Positions 15,679 to 24,503 are shown, numbered from the stretch's first letter. The stretch is 64,000 nt of DNA from an uncultured Rhodospirillales bacterium (GCA_903835235.1 CAILMF010000036.1:1-64000), one strand, 5' to 3'. Made by a program: numbers and translations. The notes: generated by a model not told the origin, from the sequence alone.

Positions 15679-17930
15679 TGAACGCCATCGACAACAAGTG
15701 GATCGGCAAGCGCACCATCCGCCCGGATGGCGCCGACAAGGTGACGGGCCGCGCCGGCTATTCCGCCGACCACAACATGCCCGGGCAGATCTGGGGCCGC
15801 GTGCTGCGCAGCCCGCACCCCCATGCGGTGATCCGCGGCATCGATACGTCGAAGGCCGAGGCGCTGCCGGGCGTGAAGGCGGTGGTGACGGCCAAGGACA
15901 TCGTCGACTTCCCGCTCGACAAGTCCGTGATGCTGGGCATCCAGGACATGCGCTGGATGTGCCGCAACGTCATGGCGCGCGAGAAGGCGCTGTTCCACGG
16001 CCACCCCGTGGCCGCCGTGGCTGCGATCAGCGAGGAAGTGGCCGAGGCCGCCTGCAAGCTGATCGAGGTGGATTACGAGGTGCTGCCGCACGTCATCGAG
16101 ATCGAGGACGCGATCAAGCCGGATGCGCCGATCCTGCACGACTTCGTGCGGCATGAGGGCAAGCCCAGCAACATCGCGACAACCATGGTCAACAAGCTGG
16201 GCGATGTGGAGGCCGGCTTTGCGCAGGCCGACCTGATCATCGAGCGCAGCTTCAAGACGCGCCCGGTGCACCAGGGCTATATCGAGCCGCATGCCTGCAC
16301 TGTCAGCTATGCCGCCGATGGCCGGGTGACGATCTGGTCGTCCAGCCAGGGCCAGTTCATGGTTCGCGCCATGACCTCGCTGCTGACGGGCATTCCGCAG
16401 AGCAACATCCGCGCGATCCCGGCCGAGATCGGTGGTGGGTTCGGCGCCAAGACCATCATCTACCTGGAGCCGGTGGCGGTGCTGCTGGCCAAGAAGTCCG
16501 GCCGCCCGGTCAAGATGGTGATGAGCCGCGACGAGGTGTTCCGCGCCACCGGCCCGACCTCGGGCTCGATGAGCACGGTGAAGATCGGCGTCAAGAACGA
16601 CGGCACCATCGTCGCCGCGCAGGGCACCTTCTACCTGCAGGCCGGCGGGCTGCCGGGTTCGCCGCTGCGCGGTCCCGTGGGGTGCAGCTTCTCGCCCTAC
16701 CACATCGAGAACGTGCTCTCGGTGGGGTATGACGTGGTCTCCAACCGCTCCAAGGTCGCGGCCTACCGCGCGCCTGGCGCGCCGCTCGGCGCTTATGCCA
16801 CCGAATGCGTGCTGGACGAGATCGCCGAGAAGCTCGGCATGGACAAGCTGGAGCTGCGGCTGAAGAACACCGCCAAGCCCGGCGGCAAGACCGTGTACGG
16901 CGCCACCTTCGGGGCGATCACCTTCAAGGAGACGGTCGAGGCGATCAAGTACCACCCGCACTACACCGCGCCGCTGGACAAGAACCCGTCCAAGGGCGTT
17001 GTGCGCGGTCGCGGCGTTGCCTCCGGCTTCTGGTTCAATGCGGGCGGCGAGAGCAGCGCGCAGCTGAACATCACCGAGGACGGCAACGTCAACGTCACCA
17101 CCGGCCACCCGGATGTCGGCGGCAGCCGCGCGTCCATCGCCAATGTGACGGCGGAGCTGCTGGGGATCGACCACAGCCGGATCTCGGTGCTGATCGGTGA
17201 CACGTCCTCCATCGGCTTCTCCAACCTGACCGGCGGCAGCCGCGTCACCTTTGCCTCGGCGATGGTGGTCACGCAGTCCGCCGAGAAGGTGATCGGCCAG
17301 CTGAAGGAGCGTGCGGCGAAGATCTGGAAGATCGACCCCGAGGCGGTGATCTGGGACAATGGCGAGGCGCGCCCGGCCGGCCCGAATGCCGGCCAGTTCC
17401 CGCCGCTGACCCTGAAGGACCTGGCGGCGAAGGCGAATGAGATGGGCGGTCCCATCGGCGCCGGCGTGCAGCTGAACACCACGGGTGCCGACCCCGGCTT
17501 CGCCACGCATTGCGTGGATGTGGAAGTGGACGTGGACCTCGGCATCGTCCGCGTGCTGCGCTACACCGCGGCGCAGGATGTCGGCCGCGCGCTGCATCCG
17601 GACTACGTCGAGGGCCAGATCCAGGGCGGTGTGGTGCAGGGCATCGGCTGGGCGTTGAGCGAAGAGTACCTCTACAACGCCAAGGGCCAGCTGGATAACG
17701 CCAGCTTCCTGGACTACCGCATGCCGGTCTGCTCGGACGTGCCGATGATCGAGCCGATCATGCTGGAAATCCCCAACCCGAAGCACCCGCAGGGCGTGCG
17801 TGGCGTCGGCGAGGCACCGATCGTGCCGCCGCTGGCCGCCATCGCCAACGCGATCCACGACGCGCTGGGCAAGCGGTTCTACTCCTTGCCGATGTCCCCG
17901 CCGAAGGTGCTGGCCGTCATCGACGGCTGA
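15678..17930 (+). CDS. Mo hydroxylase molybdopterin large subunit (xanthine dehydrogenase family)
   Basis: Catalytic subunit (750 residues) holding the Mo-molybdopterin cytosine dinucleotide-type cofactor. It has the GGGFGAK cofactor loop (about 252-258) and GVGEAP with E712 at the position of the catalytic glutamate. The active-site loop reads AYRAPGAPLGAY (from 362), not the AYxCSFR loop of form I CO dehydrogenase, so it should hydroxylate an organic, probably heteroaromatic, substrate. The ATG at 15678 overlaps the small subunit stop. No XdhC- or CoxD-like maturation gene is in the window. Confidence 0.92.
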   Translation: MNAIDNKWIGKRTIRPDGADKVTGRAGYSADHNMPGQIWGRVLRSPHPHAVIRGIDTSKAEALPGVKAVVTAKDIVDFPLDKSVMLGIQDMRWMCRNVMAREKALFHGHPVAAVAAISEEVAEAACKLIEVDYEVLPHVIEIEDAIKPDAPILHDFVRHEGKPSNIATTMVNKLGDVEAGFAQADLIIERSFKTRPVHQGYIEPHACTVSYAADGRVTIWSSSQGQFMVRAMTSLLTGIPQSNIRAIPAEIGGGFGAKTIIYLEPVAVLLAKKSGRPVKMVMSRDEVFRATGPTSGSMSTVKIGVKNDGTIVAAQGTFYLQAGGLPGSPLRGPVGCSFSPYHIENVLSVGYDVVSNRSKVAAYRAPGAPLGAYATECVLDEIAEKLGMDKLELRLKNTAKPGGKTVYGATFGAITFKETVEAIKYHPHYTAPLDKNPSKGVVRGRGVASGFWFNAGGESSAQLNITEDGNVNVTTGHPDVGGSRASIANVTAELLGIDHSRISVLIGDTSSIGFSNLTGGSRVTFASAMVVTQSAEKVIGQLKERAAKIWKIDPEAVIWDNGEARPAGPNAGQFPPLTLKDLAAKANEMGGPIGAGVQLNTTGADPGFATHCVDVEVDVDLGIVRVLRYTAAQDVGRALHPDYVEGQIQGGVVQGIGWALSEEYLYNAKGQLDNASFLDYRMPVCSDVPMIEPIMLEIPNPKHPQGVRGVGEAPIVPPLAAIANAIHDALGKRFYSLPMSPPKVLAVIDG

Positions 17931-17957
17931 CGCCTGCGAGCGTTGGAACAGTGAAGG

Positions 17958-17986
17958 GGGCGGGTCCGCGAGGGCCCGCCCTTTTT
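17958..17986 (+). terminator. Rho-independent terminator of the Mo hydroxylase operon
   Basis: The 10-bp stem GGGCGGGTCC / GGGCCCGCCC (one G-U pair) closes a GCGA tetraloop and is followed immediately by TTTTT at 17982-17986, 27 nt after the large subunit stop codon. It is the clearest intrinsic terminator in the window. Confidence 0.92.
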
Positions 17987-18026
17987 CATGCCCTGACCCT
18001 GGCGCATGGATTGCAAGGCAGGCGCC

Positions 18027-19187
18027 ATGCGGATTGGCGTGATCGGGACCGGCGTGGCCGGCTCCCTGTTGCTGGAATGCCTGAGCGACGTGCCAGGCTT
18101 CCGGCTTGAAGGCTTCGAGCGGGTGGCGGAAGGCGCGCGGGACGAGGCCGGCACCGGCCTCAACATCTGCCCCAACGCGCTGAAGGCGCTGCGGCTGTAC
18201 CGCCCGGCGCGGCATCGCGCGCTGCTGGAGGCGAGCCTGCCCTGGCGCCGCTGGTTCATCGACAGCGCCACCGGCGAGCGGCTGTTCGACCTGGACCTGC
18301 TGGACGTGGCGGAGGAACCCGGCGTGCGGCTGCGCTGGTCGGAACTGTACCGGCTGATGCGCGAACCGGTGGCGAGCTGCACGAAGTACGGGCACGAGTT
18401 GGTGGCGCTGGAGGAGGATGCGGCGGGGCGCCTGGTGCCGGTGTTCCGCGTGGCCGGCGAGACGGTGCGGCACGGCGGCTTCGACCTGCTGGTGGCCGCC
18501 GATGGGCGCTACAGCCAGCTGCGCGTGCTCAGCGCCGGCGAGCCGGTGCCTCAGCACCATGGCATCGCGCTGACCAGGTTGTTGGTGCCGGATGCGGCGG
18601 ACTGCCCCTATGACGACTATGGCCAGTGGTTCAACGGCAACAACCGGCTGCTGAGCTACCGGCTGCCGGGTGGCGCGGTGTACATCGCCGGGGCGTTTCC
18701 CATCGGCGTGGGGGCGGATTTCACGCCGGAGCAGAAGACCGCGGCTTTCGCCCGCGCCATGTATCTGCCGGCGGAGGGCGCGGCCTGCCCGGCGGTGGCC
18801 TGGATGGTGGCGCAAACCTGCCGGCTGATCGACCAGGTGCATTGGGCGCGGTTGCAGGTAACGCCGTTGCAGCGCGGCAGCGCCGATGGCCGCGTGCTGT
18901 TCCTGGGTGACTGCGCCCACGCCATGGTGCCGACGCTGGGGCAGGGTGCCACCCAGGCGCTGGAGGAAGGCGTGCTGGCGGCCGCGGTGCTGAAGCGCGG
19001 CGGCGGCGTGGCCGAGATTGCCGCGCTGCGCGACCCGCGCGTCAGCTTCATCCGCGAATTTTCGCTGGAGGCGACGGACAGCATGCAGCCCGGGGCGGAC
19101 GCGCTGGCGCTGAGCCGGCACAAGATGGCGCCGGACTTCTTGGCCAAGCTGCGCCGCGCGTACACGGATGTGCCGGAGGTGGTTTGA
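18027..19187 (+). CDS. FAD-dependent class A monooxygenase
   Basis: Single-component flavoprotein hydroxylase of the UbiH/salicylate hydroxylase fold, 386 residues. It has the N-terminal FAD motif GTGVAG, the NAD(P)H-linked DG motif VAADGRYSQLR, and the second FAD motif FLGDCAHAMVPTLGQGATQA. The ATG at 18027, preceded by AAGGCAGG, was chosen over the in-frame ATG at 18006 because the FAD beta-strand MRIGVIG starts there. It follows the Mo hydroxylase terminator, so it has its own promoter, but it may act on the same aromatic or heteroaromatic compound. Confidence 0.88.
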   Translation: MRIGVIGTGVAGSLLLECLSDVPGFRLEGFERVAEGARDEAGTGLNICPNALKALRLYRPARHRALLEASLPWRRWFIDSATGERLFDLDLLDVAEEPGVRLRWSELYRLMREPVASCTKYGHELVALEEDAAGRLVPVFRVAGETVRHGGFDLLVAADGRYSQLRVLSAGEPVPQHHGIALTRLLVPDAADCPYDDYGQWFNGNNRLLSYRLPGGAVYIAGAFPIGVGADFTPEQKTAAFARAMYLPAEGAACPAVAWMVAQTCRLIDQVHWARLQVTPLQRGSADGRVLFLGDCAHAMVPTLGQGATQALEEGVLAAAVLKRGGGVAEIAALRDPRVSFIREFSLEATDSMQPGADALALSRHKMAPDFLAKLRRAYTDVPEVV

Positions 19188-19190
19188 GCG

Positions 19191-19940
19191 CTACTTCCCG
19201 GCCCAGTGGATGAAGCGCTTTTCCAGCAGCAGGAAGGTCAGGTTCAGCAGGTAGCCCAGCGCGCCGGCGACGAAGATGACGCCGTACATCAACCCGCTCT
19301 CGAATAGCGATTGCGCGACGATGACGCGCTGGCCCAGGCCATCCGTGCTGCCGATGAACATCTCCGCCACCACCACGATGACCAGAGCCAGCGAGACGCC
19401 GCTGCGCATGCCCACCAAAATCTGCGGCATGGCTTCCCACAACATCACGTCGAAGACCACGCGCAGCGGGCTTGCGCCCATGACGCGGGCGGCCAGCAGC
19501 CTGGTGCGGCGCGCGTTCATCACGCCATAGGCGGCGTTGAACAGGATGACCAGCGCGGCACCGAAGGCGGCGACGGCAATCTTGGTGCCCTCGCCGACGC
19601 CGAACAGGATCAGGAACAGCGGGAACAGCGCGGAGGCCGGCGTGGAGCGGAAGAAGTCCACGACGAATTCGACGGCGCGATAGATGCTTTCCTTCGCCCC
19701 CAGCAGCAGGCCGAGTGGCACGCCGATGGCGCAGGCGACGAGGAAGCTCAGCACGGTGCGGGTGACCGTGCGCCACAAATCGTGGAGCAGCGGGCCTTGC
19801 GTAAACGACTTGGCCGTGTCGTTGAAGGTCTCCAGCGGGGAGGGCAGCAGCACCGGGTCGGCCAGGCGCAGCAGCACCGCCAGCCACCACAGCGCGATGA
19901 ATCCGGCCGCGCCGCCGGCGGGTACCATCAGCGCCCTCAT
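19191..19940 (-). CDS. ABC transporter permease (SsuC/TauC type)
   Basis: Inner-membrane permease of 249 residues with about six hydrophobic segments and an EAA-loop-like stretch (RVMGASPLRVVFDVMLWEAM) that contacts the ATPase. It is homologous to nitrate/sulfonate/taurine permeases. Its ATG overlaps the stop of the upstream ATPase by 4 nt (ATGA), fixing the start at 19940. It is the last gene of the VOC-SBP-ATPase-permease operon and converges with the flavoprotein gene 3 nt away. Confidence 0.92.
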   Translation of the reverse strand: MRALMVPAGGAAGFIALWWLAVLLRLADPVLLPSPLETFNDTAKSFTQGPLLHDLWRTVTRTVLSFLVACAIGVPLGLLLGAKESIYRAVEFVVDFFRSTPASALFPLFLILFGVGEGTKIAVAAFGAALVILFNAAYGVMNARRTRLLAARVMGASPLRVVFDVMLWEAMPQILVGMRSGVSLALVIVVVAEMFIGSTDGLGQRVIVAQSLFESGLMYGVIFVAGALGYLLNLTFLLLEKRFIHWAGK

Positions 19941-20713
19941 GCCCCGGCCACCGCTCGGGTGAAGACATCCAGGCAACGCGCCTTGATGGCGATGAAGTCG
20001 GGCGCCGACAGGGTCGCCGCCTCGCGCGGCCAGGCCAGGTCGACGGCGATGTCGTCGGCCACCAGCGTCGGCCGGCGGGTCAGCATCAGGATGCGGTCGG
20101 CCAGGACGATGCTTTCCTCCAGGTCGTGGCTGACCAGGATGGTGGTGGTCTTCCGCGCCTTCAGCACCTGTTGCAGCAACGTGCGCAGGCTCAACGTCGT
20201 TTCGTAGTCCAGCGCGGAGAAGGGTTCGTCGAGGAACAGCACCTCTGGTTCCACCGCCAGGGCGCGCATGATGCTGACCAACTGCTGTTGCCCGCCGCTG
20301 AGCGAATAGGGGTAGGCGTTGAGGTCGAAGCGCACGCGGAAATCCGCCGCCAGCGCCTCCAGCCGGCGCTCGATCTCGGCGCGCTTCAGCCCCATGCGGC
20401 GCAGCGGATAGCGGATGTTCTCGGCGGCGCGGCGCCAGGGGAACAGCGCCTCCCGGTAGTTCTGGAAGACGTAGCCGATGCGGACCTCGTCCACGGTGCG
20501 GCCGTCGTACAGGATCTCGCCGGCATCGGCCGGCAGCAGGCCGGCGGCCATGTTGATCAGCGTGGACTTGCCGCAGCCATTCGGGCCGAAGATGGCCAGG
20601 ATGTCGCCGCGCTTCACGTCCAGCGCGAAGCCGTCATAGACCGGGACACCACCAAAGGCCTTGCGCAGGCCGCGCACGGAAAGCGCGGCCTCACGCGGGG
20701 AGATGGCGTTCAA
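19937..20713 (-). CDS. ABC transporter ATP-binding protein (SsuB/TauB type)
   Basis: Cytoplasmic ATPase of 258 residues with Walker A GPNGCGKST (about 43-51), Q-loop YVFQNYREALFPW, signature LSGGQQQL, Walker B VLFLDEPFSALD and switch histidine SHDLEE. All motifs are intact. It overlaps both neighbours by 4 nt, so the transporter is translated as a coupled set. Confidence 0.95.
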   Translation of the reverse strand: MNAISPREAALSVRGLRKAFGGVPVYDGFALDVKRGDILAIFGPNGCGKSTLINMAAGLLPADAGEILYDGRTVDEVRIGYVFQNYREALFPWRRAAENIRYPLRRMGLKRAEIERRLEALAADFRVRFDLNAYPYSLSGGQQQLVSIMRALAVEPEVLFLDEPFSALDYETTLSLRTLLQQVLKARKTTTILVSHDLEESIVLADRILMLTRRPTLVADDIAVDLAWPREAATLSAPDFIAIKARCLDVFTRAVAGA

Positions 20714-21672
20714 GGCGCGCGGAGCAGTTGCGCCGTGGTGATGCGCTCCCGCACCACGCCCTGGGCCACCGCCAGGTCGATGAACTTCTGCAGGTCGGCC
20801 AGCATCTGCGGCGTCATCTCGCTGGCCAGCGTGAAGCGCTGCAACGGCATCACGGAGGCGAGTTCCGCCGGCGTGTTCAGGTGGCTGGTCAGCACCTGGC
20901 GCGTCGTCGGGTCGTTGCGCACGGCCATGACGGCCTTGCCCCAGGCGGCGGCGTAGCGCTTGGCCACGTCGAAGCGCGTGTCCAGGAAGCGGCCGGAGAA
21001 GCCGGCGCCCGAGGCGAAGGCGAAGGCATCCCGCCGGCCCAGCATATGCGTGGCGATGACGCCGGCCTCAAGCCGCTGCATGGCGCCGTTGCGCACTCCG
21101 ATGGTGGCGACGGGTTCCAGCGTATAGGCGGCGTCGAACTGGCCCGACTGCATGGCGCCGATGTGCTGGCCCATCGGCTGTTCCACCAGCGTGTAGTCGC
21201 GGTTTTCCTGCAGGCCCACCGCGGCCAGCGCGCCGCGCGCCCCCGCCAGGTTGCCGGGGCCGGGGGCGGAGATGATGCGGGCGCCCTTCAGGTCGACCAG
21301 CGTCTTCGCCGGGCTGCCGGGGCGGACGACGAATTGCTCCATCTGGTATTCGGCGTTCTGGCCGTTGATGGAGAAGAACAGCACCGAATTGGCGCGGCGG
21401 CTGTTGATGTTGGCGGCTTCCAGCGTCACCAGGTTGGTGCAGGCCTCGGCGTCGCCGGTGACCAGCGACTGCACGATGAGCGGATGCGTCGCCAGCGGGG
21501 TGCCGACGGGCTCGATGCCCACTTCCCTGAAGTACCCGCGGGTGACCGCGACCCAGTAGGGCAGGGTGGAGGCGGCATCGAAGGTCGCGACCTTCACGGT
21601 ATCGGCGGCGCGGGCGGTGCCGATGACGAAGGGCGCGGCGAGGCCGCCCAGCAACAGGGAACGACGATGCAT
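20710..21672 (-). CDS. ABC transporter substrate-binding protein (NMT1/SsuA-like)
   Basis: Periplasmic receptor of 320 residues in the nitrate/sulfonate/thiamine-precursor (NMT1/THI5-like) fold. The signal peptide MHRRSLLLGGLAAPFVIGTA is cut near ARA-ADT. The core segments TLPYWVAVTRGYFREVGIEP and LKGARIISAPGPGNLAGA fit the family. Ligands of this family include sulfonates, aromatic acids and pyrimidine precursors. Its start codon shares one base with the stop of the VOC gene, implying coupled expression and a ligand that the VOC enzyme may process. Confidence 0.92.
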   Translation of the reverse strand: MHRRSLLLGGLAAPFVIGTARAADTVKVATFDAASTLPYWVAVTRGYFREVGIEPVGTPLATHPLIVQSLVTGDAEACTNLVTLEAANINSRRANSVLFFSINGQNAEYQMEQFVVRPGSPAKTLVDLKGARIISAPGPGNLAGARGALAAVGLQENRDYTLVEQPMGQHIGAMQSGQFDAAYTLEPVATIGVRNGAMQRLEAGVIATHMLGRRDAFAFASGAGFSGRFLDTRFDVAKRYAAAWGKAVMAVRNDPTTRQVLTSHLNTPAELASVMPLQRFTLASEMTPQMLADLQKFIDLAVAQGVVRERITTAQLLRAP

Positions 21673-22181
21673 CAGCCAAGCCTCGGGTAGGTGGTTGCGT
21701 CGAAGAAGCTGCTGCCGGCGATGTAGCGGCGGCCGTCGCTCATGTCGGGCGAGGCGCCGTCCTCGAAATTGCCGTCGAAGGTCAGTTCAAGCTGCACGCC
21801 GGAGGGGTCGTAGACGAAGAGCTGCCAGAGCGTGGTGCCAGGCACCAGGAACTCCCGCCAGTCCAGCCCATGGGCGCGGAAGCGGGCGATGTAGGAATGG
21901 TAGCCGCGGCAGGCCAGCGACACGTGGTCGATGGCGGCGGTGCCGCTGGGTGCGATGCCATCGGCGCCCAGGGCCGGGCCGCCGGCATAGATGTGCATGA
22001 TGGCGGGGCCGCCGGGCAGCGGAATGCCCAGCCAGGCCCCGGGATAGCCGAAATCCGGCCGGAAGACGGAAACCAGCCCGAGCACCTTGGTGTAGAAGGT
22101 GACGGTGGCATCCAGGTCGTTGGTCTTGATCGCCACGTGGAACAGCCCGGCGACCATGGGCGCGATGTTTGTCTCGGTCAT
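21672..22181 (-). CDS. VOC-superfamily protein (extradiol dioxygenase/glyoxalase fold)
   Basis: A 169-residue metalloenzyme-type protein. The metal-ligand pattern of the fold is visible as LFHVAIKTNDLDAT (His), DHVSLACRGYH (His) and VQLELTFDG (Glu). The second half fits ring-cleavage dioxygenases or fosfomycin-type enzymes; the reaction is not assignable. The ATG at 22181 is used because the open frame upstream is Cys/Arg/Pro-rich and unlike the family. It is the first gene of the SsuABC-like operon and is divergent from the MarR regulator. Confidence 0.85.
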   Translation of the reverse strand: MTETNIAPMVAGLFHVAIKTNDLDATVTFYTKVLGLVSVFRPDFGYPGAWLGIPLPGGPAIMHIYAGGPALGADGIAPSGTAAIDHVSLACRGYHSYIARFRAHGLDWREFLVPGTTLWQLFVYDPSGVQLELTFDGNFEDGASPDMSDGRRYIAGSSFFDATTYPRLG

Positions 22182-22260
22182 GCGGCGGGTGCAGCAACCG
22201 CCGTGCCAGTGCCCAGGGCAAGGCCGCGGGCGGCCGCGAACGCCGGATGACCAAAACGCC

Positions 22261-22282
22261 GGCAATCCGCCGCCGCATTGCC
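22261..22282. promoter_or_regulatory. 22-bp operator-like palindrome between VOC and MarR genes
   Basis: GGCAAT (22261-22266) and ATTGCC (22277-22282) are perfect arms, and nine of the eleven base pairs across the whole element are complementary. It lies in the 176-nt divergent region, typical for a MarR operator controlling both its own gene and the divergent operon. Confidence 0.55.
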
Positions 22283-22357
22283 TGCCCAAGCGCCGCTGCG
22301 TTGACGGGGCCGGCGCGGGACCGTAATCGGCGGCGACAAGCAGGTTGGGAACCGGAA

Positions 22358-22918
22358 GTGAAGGCCGCGCCGAAGACCAACCGGGCCACCCAGGCCGCGC
22401 TGACCGTCTCCCGCCCCGCCTTGCTGAAGGACGGCAGCGACCGCGACTTCCGCCTGCTGGTGCACAACCTGTTCGGCTTCCTGGCCCGGCACGAGGCGAT
22501 CCGCGAGGGCCATGCCGCCGCCATCGGCCTGGTCGGCATCGAGTACACCGTGCTGATCTCGGTGGCGCATCTCTCGGCCGAGGGCGATGTCAGCATCCGC
22601 ACCGTGGCCGGCCATCTGCACCTGAGCGGTGCCTTCGTCACCACCGTGACCAAGCGGCTGCTGGCGAAAGGCCTGGTGGACAAGGCGATGGACCCGAGCG
22701 ACCGGCGGCGGTTGTGCCTGACGGTGACCGATGCCGGCCGCGCGCTGTTGGAGCAGTTGGCGCCGACCCAGCGCCAGGTCAACGACGTGGAGTTCGAGAG
22801 CCTGGGCGCCGAGGATTTCCTGCGGCTCTCCGCCATGGTGGCGCAGCTGCTGGAAAGCAGCGAACGCGCGCTGGCCCTGCAACGCGCGCTGGAGCCGGCC
22901 TCAGCCCAGCGGCGGTGA
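22358..22918 (+). CDS. MarR-family transcriptional regulator
   Basis: Winged-helix repressor of 186 residues: helical dimer segment, then the DNA-binding wing region VRIRTVAGHLHLSG-type helix followed by TTVTKRLLAKGLVDKAMDP and the beta-hairpin DRRRLCLTVTDAGRALL. I favour the GTG at 22358, because upstream in-frame ATGs would add a basic, Cys/Arg-rich tail unlike the family. It is divergent from the VOC/ABC operon and converges on hpaB with an 18-nt overlap, so either neighbour could be its target. Ligands of such regulators are often phenolic. Confidence 0.85.
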   Translation: MKAAPKTNRATQAALTVSRPALLKDGSDRDFRLLVHNLFGFLARHEAIREGHAAAIGLVGIEYTVLISVAHLSAEGDVSIRTVAGHLHLSGAFVTTVTKRLLAKGLVDKAMDPSDRRRLCLTVTDAGRALLEQLAPTQRQVNDVEFESLGAEDFLRLSAMVAQLLESSERALALQRALEPASAQRR

Positions 22919-24382
22919 GGTGCGGTCCAGCACTTGGTCCACCAGGCCCGTGGCGCCGGCCCAGTCCGCGGTGCGGAAGGCGTGGCCGCGGGTGACGAAC
23001 TGCGCGCCAGCGTAGAACATCTCGTACTGCTGGTGGCGAGAGGCGTATTCGCTGCCAACCGCGTCCCAGGCCAGTTTGAGGAAGCGCACCCGCTCATCCG
23101 GGCTCATCACCGCGGAGGACTGGGTGCTGCGGATGATTTTTGCCATCTCCGCATTGGCGTAGTCCTTGACCGAGGAGGGCAGCATGATCAGCGAGCCGCC
23201 GGCCAACTCGCGGATGCTGGCGACGAAGCTGCCGTAGAGTTCCTGCGTGTGCACCTGCGCGGCGTAGACCAGGTGCCGGTCCGGCACGAAGTATTCGCCG
23301 CGCATCTTCCCCGCGGCCTCGATGCCGTAGAGCATGGCCTGCACCACCGAGGCCTGGGAGGCCAGCTTGCCCAGCAGGTCTCGTACGGGGGGCATGTTCA
23401 CGGTGCCGATGGTTTCCGTGATGCGGCGGGCGATGCCGAGCAGGAAGCGCAGCTTCACCGTCAGCCGGATCTGCGCTTGGTAGTTCTGGTAGATATGGCC
23501 GGGCGTGTCGTGGAACTGGGCGCGGCAGAGATCCGTGTTGCGATGATGGAATACGCGGTCCCACGGCACCTTCACGTCGTCGAAGAATAGCACCGCGTCG
23601 TTTTCATCGAAATGCGTCGCCAGCGGGTTGTCGAAGGCGCTGACCGCATGTTGCTCATAGCTCTTGCGGGACAGCACCTTCAGGCCCTTGGTGTTCATCG
23701 GCAGGCCGCAGGCGAAGGCTAGGTTCTCCTCGCCGGGCTTCAGCGGTTGCAGGCTGGCGACGAAGACTTCGTTGGCCATGATGGAACTGGTGCCGAGCAT
23801 CTTGGCGCCGCGGATGGTCAGTCCCGTGCTGTCCTCGTCGACGATCGAGGCAACCAGGTCCTCGCCCTGCTGCTGGCCCCAATCCTTGGAACGGTCCGCC
23901 TGCGGGTTGATGATGACGTAGGTCAGGAAGGCGTCGGCGGCACGCATCTGGGCGTAGTAGTCGCCCAATACGGCGGCGCCGCGCGGGTCCTGCGCTGCGA
24001 TGACATCCAGCGCCATGACCTGGCCGCCGAGGGCGGAGGCGACATGGTCCGGCGAACGGCCGAGGAAGCCGCCGCTGAGCTCCGCCCAGGCCACCAGGGC
24101 TTCGCGCCGCTGCACCAGCTCGGCATGGCTGGTGGGCAGTTGCCAGGCGCGGTTGACCCGGTGGCCCTGCGGGTCGGCGAAGGTCATGCGGTCCAGGTTT
24201 TCCGGCAGGGCCTGGTAGTCGTACATCGCGGCGGCGGCGGCGCAGGCGTTGCGGAAGGCGGGGTGGGTGGTTACATCCGCCACCTGCTGGCCTTCCAGGA
24301 ACACCGCGCGGCCGTCCTGCAGGCTGGCCAGGTGCTGGGCGCCGTCCTTCACCGTGGTGCCGATGCGGGTGGTGACGTTCAT
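22901..24382 (-). CDS. HpaB/PvcC-family flavin-dependent monooxygenase
   Basis: 4-Hydroxyphenylacetate 3-hydroxylase-type oxygenase component, 493 residues, using reduced flavin. It has the N-terminal helical domain, the central acyl-CoA-dehydrogenase-like beta domain (GLTIRGAKMLGTSSIMANEV, DDVKVPWDRVF) and the C-terminal helical bundle with RELAGGSLIMLPSS. The start at 24382 gives the family N-terminus (VKDGAQHLASLQDGRAVFLE) after CGGGAGA. No HpaC-type reductase is in the window. It is divergent from the DUF1185/enamidase/Liv operon across a region with paired operator-like sites. Confidence 0.92.
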   Translation of the reverse strand: MNVTTRIGTTVKDGAQHLASLQDGRAVFLEGQQVADVTTHPAFRNACAAAAAMYDYQALPENLDRMTFADPQGHRVNRAWQLPTSHAELVQRREALVAWAELSGGFLGRSPDHVASALGGQVMALDVIAAQDPRGAAVLGDYYAQMRAADAFLTYVIINPQADRSKDWGQQQGEDLVASIVDEDSTGLTIRGAKMLGTSSIMANEVFVASLQPLKPGEENLAFACGLPMNTKGLKVLSRKSYEQHAVSAFDNPLATHFDENDAVLFFDDVKVPWDRVFHHRNTDLCRAQFHDTPGHIYQNYQAQIRLTVKLRFLLGIARRITETIGTVNMPPVRDLLGKLASQASVVQAMLYGIEAAGKMRGEYFVPDRHLVYAAQVHTQELYGSFVASIRELAGGSLIMLPSSVKDYANAEMAKIIRSTQSSAVMSPDERVRFLKLAWDAVGSEYASRHQQYEMFYAGAQFVTRGHAFRTADWAGATGLVDQVLDRTSPPLG

Positions 24383-24402
24383 GCCGGTCTCCCGTGGGGC
24401 AA

Positions 24403-24425
24403 AATAGCTTCGCAAGAAAGCTATT
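24403..24425. promoter_or_regulatory. Operator-like site 1 (hpaB side)
   Basis: AATAGCTT (24403-24410) and AAGCTATT (24418-24425) are perfect 8-bp inverted arms around CGCAAGA, ending 20 nt before the hpaB start codon. Site 2 at 24481 shares 18 of 23 bases, which argues for a specific regulator binding both. Confidence 0.7.
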
Positions 24426-24480
24426 CGCATCCCGGGCGCGGTGGCAAGCGGCATCTGCGGCGGCAACTCGGCGCTTGCCA

Positions 24481-24503
24481 AATGGCTTTGCATGAAAGGT
24501 AAT
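24481..24503. promoter_or_regulatory. Operator-like site 2 (DUF1185/enamidase operon side)
   Basis: AATGGCTT-TGCATGA-AAGGTAAT matches site 1 at 18 of 23 positions in the same orientation and sits 42 nt before the first gene of the rightward operon. The two sites start 78 nt apart, so each divergent unit has its own copy. Confidence 0.65.

Noticed and set aside
14323-17930. Aerobic carbon monoxide dehydrogenase (coxMSL)
   Set aside because: Gene order fits, but the large subunit lacks the AYxCSFR active-site loop and no coxD/E/F/G genes are present, so only the wider family is supported.
15618-19121. Very long open frame (over 1100 codons) on the minus strand, opposite the Mo hydroxylase and flavoprotein genes
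   Set aside because: His/Arg/Gly-rich antisense shadow. At ~70% G+C with few stop codons opposite well-biased genes, such frames are expected. No domain is recognisable.
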